The notes beneath the pieces are model-generated. The model made no database searches. It saw nothing but the letters and a program-made list of their open reading frames with translations, and was not told the DNA's origin. Below are positions 52,848 through 62,237 of a stretch of 64,000 nucleotides of DNA, in pieces. This DNA is from Cerrena zonata (Eukaryota; Basidiomycota; Agaricomycetes; Polyporales; Cerrenaceae): positions 362,527-426,526 of the forward strand of contig JASBNA010000042.1 of assembly GCA_038087015.1 (NCBI GenBank), read 5' to 3'. The translations under genes were made by a program, and so were the position numbers. Numbering within the stretch: the stretch's first letter is position 1; each line of letters starts with the position of its first letter.

Positions 52848-54458
52848 ATGACGTATAAAGAGAAAATCACTGGAGCTTCACTTTCTCTCAAGAAGTTTCT
52901 TGATAAGTTTCCTAAATTACATAATATATATCTAATTGTTTCGATCTCATGTATAGCGGGATTCACTTTTGGGGTTGATATTTCATCGATGTCGGCCTTT
53001 ATAGGTACTTCTCAGTATAATGAGTTTTTTGATACTCCAGGAGCCACTATCCAGGGAGTTATCACAGCTTGTATGGCCCTTGGGAGTTTTTTTGGTGCAA
53101 TCTTGTCTGCATTTGTATCCGAACCTTTGGGTAGAAGGGCTTCTCTACTTTTCAGTGCATTTTTTTGGATAATTGGCTCCATTATCCAAGCTTCGGTTCA
53201 GAACAGGACTCAGTTATGTTTGGGTAGAGTTATTTCTGGGTTTGGTGTTGGGTTTGGTTCGTCGGTTGCACCAATCTATGGTTCGGAATTGGCTGCTCGT
53301 AAAATACGTGGTCTAATCGGTGGGTTGTTTCAATTTAGTGTAACTCTAGGGATTTTAGTGATGTTTTACGTTGGATATGGTCTGGGTAAGATTCCTGGAT
53401 ATTCTAGTTTCAGACTTGCTTGGGGCCTTCAAATAGTGCCTGGCTTTCTTTTGTTATTAGGTTGTTTGTTTATTCCTGAATCTCCAAGATGGTTAGCTAA
53501 GCACGGACACTGGGAAGACTGTGAACTTATTGTTGCTCAAATTCAAGCAAAGGGTAATCGTGAAGACCCCGATGTAATGATTGAAATTTCTGAAATTAAA
53601 GAACAAATTCTTCTAGATGAAAAGAGTAAAAGTTTTTCCTATCTTGACTTACTAAGTAAAAAGTATTTTTTAAGAACAGTTACTTCAGCTTTTGCTCAAA
53701 TTTGGCAACAGCTAACTGGTATGAATGTGATGATGTACTACATTCGCTATATCTTTGAAATGGCCGGATACGAAGGTGATGCCAATTTGGTTGCGTCTTC
53801 GATTCAATACGTGCTTTTTGCAGTTGGTACCGCGTTCATCTTACCATTCATAGACCGATTTGGTAGAAGACCCCTCTTAATGTTTGGTGCTGCTGCTATG
53901 ATGGGTTTACAATTTGCCGTAGGCGGGATCTTAGCTGTTTATTCTAAACCAATAGAAGGTCTAGAAGGTGATGAAACCGTAACTATAAAAATTCCTCCTG
54001 AAAATAAATCTGCTGCAAAAGGATTAATTGCATGTTGCTACTTATTTGTTGTATCCTTTTCATTCAGTTGGGGTACAGTAATTTGGGGGTATTGTTCCGA
54101 AGTCAATGGCTCTAATGAAGCTCGTGCTAAAATGGTTTCTGTATCAACGGCTTCTAATTGGCTTTTCAACTTTGCTCTAGCATTATTCGTGCCTCCATCT
54201 TTCAGTAATATCTCCTGGAAAACTTACTTCATCTTTGGTGCTTTCTGTGGTGCAATGGGAATCCACGTTTACCTTGCTTTCCCTGAAACCAAAGGTAAGC
54301 GTCTTGAAGAATTGGGCCAAATCTGGGATGAAAAGGTGCCTGCCTGGAAATCTGCTTCTTACGTCCCTTATGTTCCTACTGTTGGTTCAGATGCAGAATC
54401 TGAGCCTGAAAAGGAAAAGGCTGAGGTCGACCATGTCGAGAATAATAATGAGTATTAA
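52848..54458 (+). CDS. second Hgt1/Hgt2-family hexose transporter
   Basis: The 536-residue MFS sugar porter is closely similar to the 46260 gene along its full length (shared VSEP-GRRAS, PESPRWLAK, QIWQQLTGMNVMMYY, NKSAAKG and PET-GKRLEE blocks). The frame extends upstream to a TTG at 52818; the ATG at 52848 (MTYKEKITGA) aligns with the start of the paralogue. Codon use differs: the 46260 gene is strongly biased to preferred codons, whereas this copy uses more varied ones, so it is probably expressed less. It is a likely local duplicate, now separated from its partner by BIO3 and MCA1. Confidence 0.9.
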   Translation: MTYKEKITGASLSLKKFLDKFPKLHNIYLIVSISCIAGFTFGVDISSMSAFIGTSQYNEFFDTPGATIQGVITACMALGSFFGAILSAFVSEPLGRRASLLFSAFFWIIGSIIQASVQNRTQLCLGRVISGFGVGFGSSVAPIYGSELAARKIRGLIGGLFQFSVTLGILVMFYVGYGLGKIPGYSSFRLAWGLQIVPGFLLLLGCLFIPESPRWLAKHGHWEDCELIVAQIQAKGNREDPDVMIEISEIKEQILLDEKSKSFSYLDLLSKKYFLRTVTSAFAQIWQQLTGMNVMMYYIRYIFEMAGYEGDANLVASSIQYVLFAVGTAFILPFIDRFGRRPLLMFGAAAMMGLQFAVGGILAVYSKPIEGLEGDETVTIKIPPENKSAAKGLIACCYLFVVSFSFSWGTVIWGYCSEVNGSNEARAKMVSVSTASNWLFNFALALFVPPSFSNISWKTYFIFGAFCGAMGIHVYLAFPETKGKRLEELGQIWDEKVPAWKSASYVPYVPTVGSDAESEPEKEKAEVDHVENNNEY

Positions 54459-54558
54459 TTATATGACAATAAAAATTACGTTAATAATTCAAATATTTCA
54501 ATATACCTATGTAGACTGTTATTATTATTTGACTATGGCTAATTGTTAGCAATTATAT

Positions 54559-54594
54559 TTAGCCACCATAGTTAGCCACCATTTTAGCCACCAT
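54559..54594. promoter_or_regulatory. three direct TTAGCCACCAT repeats
   Basis: TTAGCCACCAT occurs at 54559-54569, 54572-54582 and 54584-54594, with start-to-start spacings of 13 and 12 bp, 134-169 bp before the aldo-keto reductase ATG. Regular helical-turn spacing and position suggest a clustered transcription-factor site. I cannot name the factor. Confidence 0.6.
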
Positions 54595-54727
54595 TTTTAT
54601 GGTGCGGAATTTCGATTGAACTAACAGCAATTACTAATCAGTGCAAAGTTCATCCACGTATATATATCGATTGAGAACCACCAAGTCATTTATTCGTAGT
54701 GTATTCTATTCTTGTGTGTTAACAATC

Positions 54728-55597
54728 ATGGCTTTAACAAAAAATTCCACTTATAGACTCAATTCAGGTTACGAAATTCCAGTAATCGGGTTGGGAGTTT
54801 ATCTTGCTGAGAAAGACGTAACTAGAGATGTTGTTTATCAAGCATTAAAAGATGGATATAGACATATAGATTCGGCTCAGCTTTATAAGAATGAAAAGGA
54901 AGTTGGTGAAGGAATCGTCAAATGGCTTAAAGAAGATCCATCTCATAAAAGAGAAGACGTTTTTTATACCACTAAGGTTGGTACTGATTTTCAAGGATAT
55001 GAAAAGGCATTGGCTTCTTTGGAAGAATCTTTTGAAAAGGTGAAGGAGTTGAAATATATTGACCTTGTTCTTGTACATTCTCCAAAGACCGACAAAGAAA
55101 GAAGATTGGGGACTTATAAGGCACTTCAAGACTATGTCGATAAAGGGATAATCAGATCAATTGGGGTATCCAACTACGGTATCAGACATATTGAAGAATT
55201 GTTGAGTTGGCCGGGGTTAAAATATAAACCAGCTATCGATCAAGTGGAGTTCAATCCTTGGTTATTGAGACAAGAATTAACGGATTACTTGAAAAAAAAT
55301 GATATTGTTGCTGAGGCATATTCACCATTGACAAGAGGCTATAGATTAGATCACCCAGATTTGTTGAAAGTTGCTGCAAAATTAAACAAAACTCCAGCTC
55401 AAGTGTTAATTAGATGGTCTTTACAAAGAGGATATGTTACCTTACCAAAAACTGTTAACTTGACCAGATTAAAGCAAAATTTGGAAGTTTTCGACTTTGA
55501 AATCGATGATGAAAACTACAACATTTTAACGAATGATGAAAATTGGATCTCTAGCAAAAGGGCTACAGATGACCCCATCTATTACGAAGATCCGTAA
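54728..55597 (+). CDS. aldo-keto reductase
   Basis: The 289-residue (beta/alpha)8 oxidoreductase has the catalytic tetrad Asp48, Tyr53, Lys83 and His117 (HIDSAQLY, TTKV, LVHSP), the GVSNYGIRHIEELL motif and the NADPH-binding LPKTVN segment near the C-terminus. The ATG at 54728 is chosen because the upstream 29 codons are not conserved family sequence. It resembles yeast aldehyde and ketone reductases of the AKR3/5 type. The substrate cannot be read from sequence. Confidence 0.92.
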   Translation: MALTKNSTYRLNSGYEIPVIGLGVYLAEKDVTRDVVYQALKDGYRHIDSAQLYKNEKEVGEGIVKWLKEDPSHKREDVFYTTKVGTDFQGYEKALASLEESFEKVKELKYIDLVLVHSPKTDKERRLGTYKALQDYVDKGIIRSIGVSNYGIRHIEELLSWPGLKYKPAIDQVEFNPWLLRQELTDYLKKNDIVAEAYSPLTRGYRLDHPDLLKVAAKLNKTPAQVLIRWSLQRGYVTLPKTVNLTRLKQNLEVFDFEIDDENYNILTNDENWISSKRATDDPIYYEDP

Positions 55598-56788
55598 ACG
55601 GATAAAACTTTATGAATAATCGACCCTTATGTTACGGAACAATAGCCTGATCTTTGGGGCTGATATATTGTGTGTAAATTATAATAAAATTAAAAGAAAC
55701 TCTAGAACATAATGATTTTTGCCAAGGCATGAAATATTGAAGTAGCCAATCAAGCCTTACGGGAGAAAGACGTTTCTACTCCGTAGATTATCAGATAATA
55801 TTATCTATCAAATCAGACGCAAGACAAGTATGCAGAATAAGAACCAACAAAAAGAACTAAATAATACCGTATATTTTTGTAAGGTCGAAATTTAAGCTTG
55901 GAAAAGTAGGCAAAGCTTTTCTACAAGGAAAACGTCAAGAAAACCTCATCTCGTAACTAGCTTGTGTAAGAGAAGTTAATTACCGATGTTTCTTACCTCC
56001 TTCCCAACAAACTTTAAGTATATGTAATAAGTTAATAAGTGAAAAACATATTATGTATACTTAAATAAGCGGAAATCTATGCATTTACTCTTTCCATTAC
56101 AATTGAGATAACGGAAACCTGGCACAAGCATTGAATTAAGGTATAACCTCCATACTATAGCAGTATTGGCATCGGATGGTGTCTTGGTCAAATTTATTAC
56201 TTTTTTTTTTCAAACGGCGATGGGCAGACGCAAGGTTTAACAGCTCAACGGTTTTTGCGTTTGCAGTTTTGAACCGTTCCCGGAATTTTGATGCAATAAA
56301 TCTTCTTTTAACTCAAGAAAAGGCATTTGACACTTTTTGTAGCTTCTTGTTATTTCATGTAGATTATCTTCACGAATACTAAACCGATAATAGAAAGAAA
56401 ACCGAAGGGTTGGAGAGATCATTAGAGGCTGAACAAGAATACATTGTGCAAAGGATGCTATAGAACAACTGAACAATAGCTTAAATCGAAATGCAAAGAA
56501 GCTCCTCCTTTTGTCTCCAATAGTTTCTATATATAAGTATATTACAAAACCAAGTTTTGCGTTTACCTGTATTCATGTTGAACTGCTAAATTTCTCTTCT
56601 CACTTAGATGAGTTAGAAAAGAAATTAATTTTGTAATATTAAGCATATTAGTAACTTGACATATTATTGAAAAAGTCTTGTCTTATTTGTTTTTTTCTAA
56701 TTATTAATGATTATCAATATAATCTTATAAAATCAATGGAATCTTTCTGTAAATAATTTGTCAATTATTCTCTGGTCATCTCACAGTA
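55598..56788. promoter_or_regulatory. long region upstream of the siderophore transporter, with GATA motifs
   Basis: About 1.2 kb. Three GATA cores (TTATC, AGATAA, TTATC) lie within 55788-55807. Short frames at 56176-56476 overlap on opposite strands and mean nothing to me. Iron-responsive GATA repressors control siderophore carriers in fungi, so the cluster is of possible interest. No gene seen. Confidence 0.4.
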
Positions 56789-58606
56789 ATGTCTTCTCCT
56801 TCTACTTCCAGCAAAGAAGTTAAAACTGAAGAAAACAATGTGTCCTATGAACATGACTTAGAAGAACGTACAGTTGAAGCCCAAGAGGAAAATATTTTAC
56901 AAAAGGCCTGGAACAAAAAACTTATATGGACTGCCTATGTTATCGTTATAGCTACTGCGTTCATTGAAGCATTTGCTAATGACTCTACCAGTTCCTTAGA
57001 TTCTTATGCTACTTCTAGTTTCAATGCACATTCTTTGATCGCAACAGTAGCCGTGGTTTATAAAATCACCGCCATTTGTTCTTATCCAATATTAGCTAAG
57101 ATTGCCGATCTTCTCGGTAGAGGTGAAGGTTTTACTATTGCCGTCATTCTTTATACTTTGGCTTACGTTCTTTATGCTTCTTGCACCAATGTTGAAACTT
57201 ATGTTGCAGGTGAAATCTTCTTCTCTATTGGTAAAACTGGTTACCGTATCTTTCAACAAATCTTCATTGCTGATACTACTTCTTTAATTAATAGAGGGCT
57301 TCTTTCACAACTTCCAAATGCAATTGGTGCCATTCCTTCCTTATACGCAGGTACATATGTCATGGATAGCTTCTTAGAACATTCAACCTGGCGTTGGGGT
57401 TACGGCTGCTTCGCTATCGTCCTTGGTGTAAGTCTTATCCCTCTTGCAGTTGTCATGTTTTATCTTGACCATCGTGCTAAAAAAAATGGTGAAAGAAAAG
57501 TCATTCGTATCACTGAAAGTATTGATCCAAATTCACCTTGGTATAAAAAGGCATTCCAAATAGTATTCGTGGAATTAGACCTTTTCGGTGGCTTCCTATT
57601 ACTTTGTGGTATGGCCCTTTTCTTTGTACCTTTCACTTTAACCGGTAAACAGTCTTCCTATAGATGGCATGAAGGTAGATTGATCGCAATGCTTGTCGTC
57701 GGTTTCTTGTTATTTGCCTTCTTCCTTGTATGGAATTTGAAAATCGCTAAAAAACCATTCGTACCTGTCAATACCTTGAAACTGAAAAGTGCTTTAATCA
57801 TCATCATATTGGTTGCATTGGATTTGTGCGAAAATTCATCTTTTGCAACCTATTTTATAACAACTTTACAAGTCTCAGGGTACTACACTGCCGGGGGTGC
57901 AACTAGAGTCGATAGATCGAAAAAGGTCTGTATTGACATTTTCAATGTTGTATGCGGTCTTTTAATGAAATATACTAAAAGATCCAAAATATATGCATTG
58001 ATTGGTATTCCCGTCTTGATTTTGGGACATGGATTATTAGTCTGGGCGATTTGGAGAGATGGTAAAGTCGAGAGACAGGAACTTTTAATTCTCTTTGAAG
58101 TCTTCATTGGGGCAGGTAGAGGTATATATCAAGCCAGTCTTCAAGTCATAATCCAAGGTATTGCGGGTGTGGAGGGTATTGCCATGTCTACAGCGTTTTT
58201 CTTAGCCTTTAACTCAGTTGGTTCCTTGATTGGGTCCGCAATTGCTGGTGGTATTTGGAATTCGGTCATTCTCAAAAAATTGAATAAGTACTTGCCAGAG
58301 GAACATAAACATAATGCAACCAAAATCTATAAAAACTTAGTTCTTGCCAAAAGTTACAAAAAAGGAACTCCTGCTAGGGATGCAATTGCTAGATCCTATG
58401 CTGAAACTTTAAGAATTATCGGATGGGTCGGCTTAGGTATTATTATTCCAATGTTTTTCTTAATGTGGTTTATCAAAGAAGTCCCATTGACCAAATATCT
58501 GGACGCTTATGGTAATGACTCAAGTGATGACTCTATTGAAAAGTCAAGTGAGAAAATACCAGAAAAAAAGGAGAATACCAATACTGATAAACAGGTGACT
58601 GCTTGA
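56789..58606 (+). CDS. SIT1: siderophore-iron transporter (Arn/Sit1 family)
   Basis: The 605-residue MFS protein has about fourteen hydrophobic segments and long charged ends. Family marks are WTAYVIVIATAFIEAF in the first helix, DLLGRGEGF, the GYRIFQQIFIADTTSLINRG loop and the C-terminal KEVPLTKY. These match the Arn1-4/Sit1 siderophore-iron:proton symporters of fungi, which import ferri-hydroxamates such as ferrichrome. Length is typical. It is convergent with the permease that follows. Confidence 0.92.
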   Translation: MSSPSTSSKEVKTEENNVSYEHDLEERTVEAQEENILQKAWNKKLIWTAYVIVIATAFIEAFANDSTSSLDSYATSSFNAHSLIATVAVVYKITAICSYPILAKIADLLGRGEGFTIAVILYTLAYVLYASCTNVETYVAGEIFFSIGKTGYRIFQQIFIADTTSLINRGLLSQLPNAIGAIPSLYAGTYVMDSFLEHSTWRWGYGCFAIVLGVSLIPLAVVMFYLDHRAKKNGERKVIRITESIDPNSPWYKKAFQIVFVELDLFGGFLLLCGMALFFVPFTLTGKQSSYRWHEGRLIAMLVVGFLLFAFFLVWNLKIAKKPFVPVNTLKLKSALIIIILVALDLCENSSFATYFITTLQVSGYYTAGGATRVDRSKKVCIDIFNVVCGLLMKYTKRSKIYALIGIPVLILGHGLLVWAIWRDGKVERQELLILFEVFIGAGRGIYQASLQVIIQGIAGVEGIAMSTAFFLAFNSVGSLIGSAIAGGIWNSVILKKLNKYLPEEHKHNATKIYKNLVLAKSYKKGTPARDAIARSYAETLRIIGWVGLGIIIPMFFLMWFIKEVPLTKYLDAYGNDSSDDSIEKSSEKIPEKKENTNTDKQVTA

Positions 58607-58993
58607 ATTAAATCTTAGTTTATATACTTATATTCTTATAAAAGTTATTTTGATAGTTTTATCATGTAATTCACTACATTAATGATGACTTTTTATACTC
58701 TTCATTTGTAATAGCAAGAGTCATTGTTGCATGCACGATATCTAAACGATATATGTTCCATACATAAATACACCGGTGATTAAATAGATACAGGCAATGA
58801 CTTTTCGGTACATATACATCAAAAACTCAGAAAACCATGAATAATTTGAGTGACACTTTACAGCTATTTCTTCTTAAGTCAGAATATCTATAAAACTTTT
58901 ACAAAATATTATTAGATACATTATACTCTTAATCTTTACCGTTAGAAATAGGTGAAAAATTTAATTAGAAGTTGTTTTTTTTTATAAGCAAAA
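58607..58993. other. convergent gap between SIT1 and a sugar-porter gene
   Basis: About 390 bp of AT-rich 3' sequence for both flanking genes. I see nothing else in it. Confidence 0.4.
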
Positions 58994-60478
58994 TTATGGA
59001 GAGTAAGAGTCTTTCTCTTTCACTTGAACTGCTACTCTTTCGTCCTTCAGGTTTGTGCTTTCCTGTGTTCCCTCAATGAACAGTAATTTATTGTCGGTGA
59101 TATCTGGGTCTTCACCGAATAGTTTACCAATCTCTTCCAAGGTAAGTCCTTTTGTTTCTGGGAAATAGAAAAAAATGATAATACAGTTGATTAAACTCAA
59201 AATAATAAATATTAAAAAGTATCTCCATTGAATATGGTTTAATGCTGATGTAACCCCAGTTGTGAAAACTAAGAGCCCAATAAACAACCCACTAGTCGAT
59301 AAAGCTGCTCCTTTGGATCTTATATGTGTTGGCCAAATCTCGGTAGCATAAACGTAAGTGTTAGCATCAACACAACCTCCATAAAAAACAATATGAAAGA
59401 ATATGAAAAAAACACCAGCTGCATTTGCAGCTTTATTATCTGATCCAGAAAATAAAGCAACCATGATAAGCTCACCCATGATTGAAATAACACCAGATCC
59501 AAAGATTCCAACAATCAAAAGTGTTTTTCTACCAACATAGTCCATCATCAAAGCAGAAACAAAATTGTAAACAACACCGGTGGATATGTAAGCTGCACTT
59601 AAAATAAGTTGCATTAAACTATCAAAGTGAAGACTTTTACATAAAGTTGGAGTATAGTTGGTTACTACCAATGTACCAGTTGCTTGACCAGCAAACATGG
59701 TTAAGAATCCAATAATCAATCTTTTTCTATATGGTTTAACTGTGAAAAGCGAAGACCAAGAAGAATGTTGATTTTCATTTTCAATTTGATATACCATATG
59801 AGCAAATTGATCATCATTCAATTCAGATTCAAGATGTTTCATTACTCCCCTAGCCTCATCAACTTTTCCGTGTTCAATCAACCATCTTGGTGATTCGGGC
59901 ATCCACCAAATACAAATAGCTAAAGCCAAAGGCCATACCATTTGAAGAGCAAGAGTAACCCTCCACTGAGCATTAACATTTGAGCAAAAATAAAGACCAA
60001 CATTTACCCAATTACAGATTGAATATCCTGCAATATTCATAGTACCATGCATACCAACCAACAAGCCCCTAACACTTGCTGGAGCAATTTCTGTCTGCCA
60101 AAGTGGAACTAAGAAAACAATCATACCAATGGATACACCAGCTATAAACCTGGCTACAAATAACATTGCAATATTAACAGAAGCAGTCATGATAATAGAA
60201 CCCAAAATTGAAATCATACAAGTGATGAAAATGGCCCTTTTTCTACCAAATTGTTCAGAGAAATGCCCAGCAAGAAGACATCCAAGTAAACCCCCTCCCG
60301 AAAATAATCCATTAAAAGCATCAGCCTTATTAGCATTACTTTCGTAATCAAAGTAATCTATAAAACTAGGCAGACCACTTACTGTACCAGCAACACCGGA
60401 AGAGAAACCATAAGTTAAACTTCCTAGACAGCAAGCGACGATAATCTTGACAACAAAAAAGGATAAGTCTTGAAACAT
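58994..60478 (-). CDS. sugar-porter-family MFS permease
   Basis: The 494-residue permease has twelve hydrophobic segments and sugar-porter signatures: EQFGRKRAI, a PESPRWL motif, YVGRKTLLI and PETKGLTLEEIGK. It is clearly divergent from the two Hgt proteins in this window and closer to filamentous-fungal lactose/polyol-type carriers. Helix 7 lacks the QQLTG motif of hexose carriers (here AGQATGTLVVTNY), so the substrate may not be glucose. It lies next to the nitrilase, transcribed in the same direction. Confidence 0.88.
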   Translation of the reverse strand: MFQDLSFFVVKIIVACCLGSLTYGFSSGVAGTVSGLPSFIDYFDYESNANKADAFNGLFSGGGLLGCLLAGHFSEQFGRKRAIFITCMISILGSIIMTASVNIAMLFVARFIAGVSIGMIVFLVPLWQTEIAPASVRGLLVGMHGTMNIAGYSICNWVNVGLYFCSNVNAQWRVTLALQMVWPLALAICIWWMPESPRWLIEHGKVDEARGVMKHLESELNDDQFAHMVYQIENENQHSSWSSLFTVKPYRKRLIIGFLTMFAGQATGTLVVTNYTPTLCKSLHFDSLMQLILSAAYISTGVVYNFVSALMMDYVGRKTLLIVGIFGSGVISIMGELIMVALFSGSDNKAANAAGVFFIFFHIVFYGGCVDANTYVYATEIWPTHIRSKGAALSTSGLFIGLLVFTTGVTSALNHIQWRYFLIFIILSLINCIIIFFYFPETKGLTLEEIGKLFGEDPDITDNKLLFIEGTQESTNLKDERVAVQVKEKDSYSP

Positions 60479-61280
60479 TTTCTTTCTTTTCCTTGGATTT
60501 TAATTAAAAGATGCTGTACGAATATTTCATGAATACTGGGTTCAAGTTAGCTATATATAAAGGGAAAATCTATTCAGAAATCTTTTTCTTACTCTTATCT
60601 TATCTTACACAGTGGAGAATACACAGGAGGGTAACGGAAAACTTAATAAACTCTTGTCGTTGTTTGATTCTGCAAATGTTATCAGCAAAATAATGGTAAG
60701 ATATTATTGGAGATCATAATTGAATAACACCACTATGATAAATGCAAATGTTATCTGAGAGATTGTTATATTTTGTGAAAAAAAACGAACCTGAATTTTT
60801 GTGCTTCCGGATCGTAATTGAAACGGCGGACTTCTTCGGTGGATAAGCTTCGGTTATCCGCTACTAACCTAACGTCTTACTCTCGGTTAAAGTTTGGACT
60901 GGGGAAGGGTAGGTTATCGTAGATTCGAAATTTTTGACTTTCACAAAAAGCTTGGGACTGAACGTATCTGTCAGATGCAAGAGATACAATTAAGTGGCTG
61001 AATTGAATTCGTTTGATTTCGAAATACCAAGATACTGAAGGAATGGCGCTGATTCTCTTCAAATCGTTGAGGTAATACTGTTGCATTTGCTGCGAAATTT
61101 TTTTTACTCTATTTAGCATTGAAAAAAATGATAGAACGATGTTCATGTATTTTAAAAGAAACTATAAAAGGTTTTTAGCCAATCTTATGACAACTTTTAA
61201 GAGATACATTGGAAAGAAAAAGGAAAAAGATTAAGAACAAAAAAATTCAGGTAAGCAAAAAAAAAAAAAGACAGTATCAA
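60479..61280. promoter_or_regulatory. promoter of the sugar-porter gene, CGG-rich with inverted GATA sites
   Basis: About 800 bp between the nitrilase stop and the permease start. The segment 60800-60900 is rich in CGG/CCG triplets and holds an inverted repeat GGATAA-GCTTCGG-TTATCC at 60841-60859, that is, two GATA cores facing each other. A minus-strand frame at 60877-61146 has no recognised content. Confidence 0.4.
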
Positions 61281-62237
61281 TCACTGTAATTCGTTATGGT
61301 ATAACTCCTGATTGGAATCATGGACGTTAAGTGAAATAATATCTGGTCTGGAATAGTGACCAACAACATCCACCAAATGTTTGTTGTTAGCAATGTAGTC
61401 CATATAAAGATCGTGGAAAATCACACCATCAAAATCTGAAGCAGTATCCTTAGTAACCTTACCTCCATCGGGAGCGAAGATACAACTACAGCCAGGAGCA
61501 TTTGAGAAAAATTCTGGCATTTTACCACCGATTTTATCCAAAATTTTATCGGTAGCAATTGCACAAGCGAAAAGGTAGTAGGATTGGGTTTGAAGAGCGT
61601 AGGCGGAAGCAGAGACTAAACTACCTGCTGCTTGTTGAGAATAGTATGGACCACTATCACTTAAAACGGGCCAAGATCCAACGTGTATTTCTTCGTGTTG
61701 GCAGGCTGAATTGAAGGTGAGAAGAGGTTGGAAATGTTCCCAACAATTCAATCCACCTACTGCTCTAACGCCTGCTTCATTGAAGGTCAAATTTTCAACA
61801 TTTTTAGTATCACTTGGTCTACCATCGCCATACATAACACGTTCAACGTGGGTTGGCTTTAACTTTCTTCTTTTGAGAACAATTTCACCAGTTTTATCAA
61901 TGATACATTGGGCAATATAAACAGAGTTTTTATATCTTTCAGACAAACCAAGAACAACGTTGATTGGATATTCTTTGATGGTGTCAATGATGGATTGAAA
62001 CTCGGGAGAATCATACGATAAGGAGTTTCTAATATAGTCAGAGTTTCTGTCCATATTAGCAGCGTTGTTCCATAAGAAAAGTGGATAGCCAGGAATGAAA
62101 ACCTCAGGGAATGCAATAAGCTCAGCACCACCTTCAGCAGCTTCAATGATAAGCTTGATGGCCTTTTTAACAGACCCTTGAAGATTATACCAGTCAGGTT
62201 CACTTTGAACAACTGCAACTTTGATTGAATTGGCCAT
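61281..62237 (-). CDS. nitrilase (carbon-nitrogen hydrolase)
   Basis: The 318-residue protein has the complete nitrilase triad: Glu45 (FPEVFIPGYP), Lys125 (RRKLKPTHVER) and Cys165 (GGLNCWEHFQPL). The Cys-Trp-Glu context and the HVGSWP segment indicate a true nitrilase or cyanide hydratase branch enzyme rather than an Nit2/3 amidase. It would turn nitriles into acids plus ammonia, or cyanide into formamide. Such genes are patchy in yeasts. It is divergent from a Zn2Cys6 regulator across 1.1 kb. Confidence 0.92.
   Translation of the reverse strand: MANSIKVAVVQSEPDWYNLQGSVKKAIKLIIEAAEGGAELIAFPEVFIPGYPLFLWNNAANMDRNSDYIRNSLSYDSPEFQSIIDTIKEYPINVVLGLSERYKNSVYIAQCIIDKTGEIVLKRRKLKPTHVERVMYGDGRPSDTKNVENLTFNEAGVRAVGGLNCWEHFQPLLTFNSACQHEEIHVGSWPVLSDSGPYYSQQAAGSLVSASAYALQTQSYYLFACAIATDKILDKIGGKMPEFFSNAPGCSCIFAPDGGKVTKDTASDFDGVIFHDLYMDYIANNKHLVDVVGHYSRPDIISLNVHDSNQELYHNELQ

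Noticed and set aside
60862..60868. A TACTAAC branch-site match in the permease promoter
   Set aside because: It has no donor or acceptor site in a sensible position and no coding exons around it.
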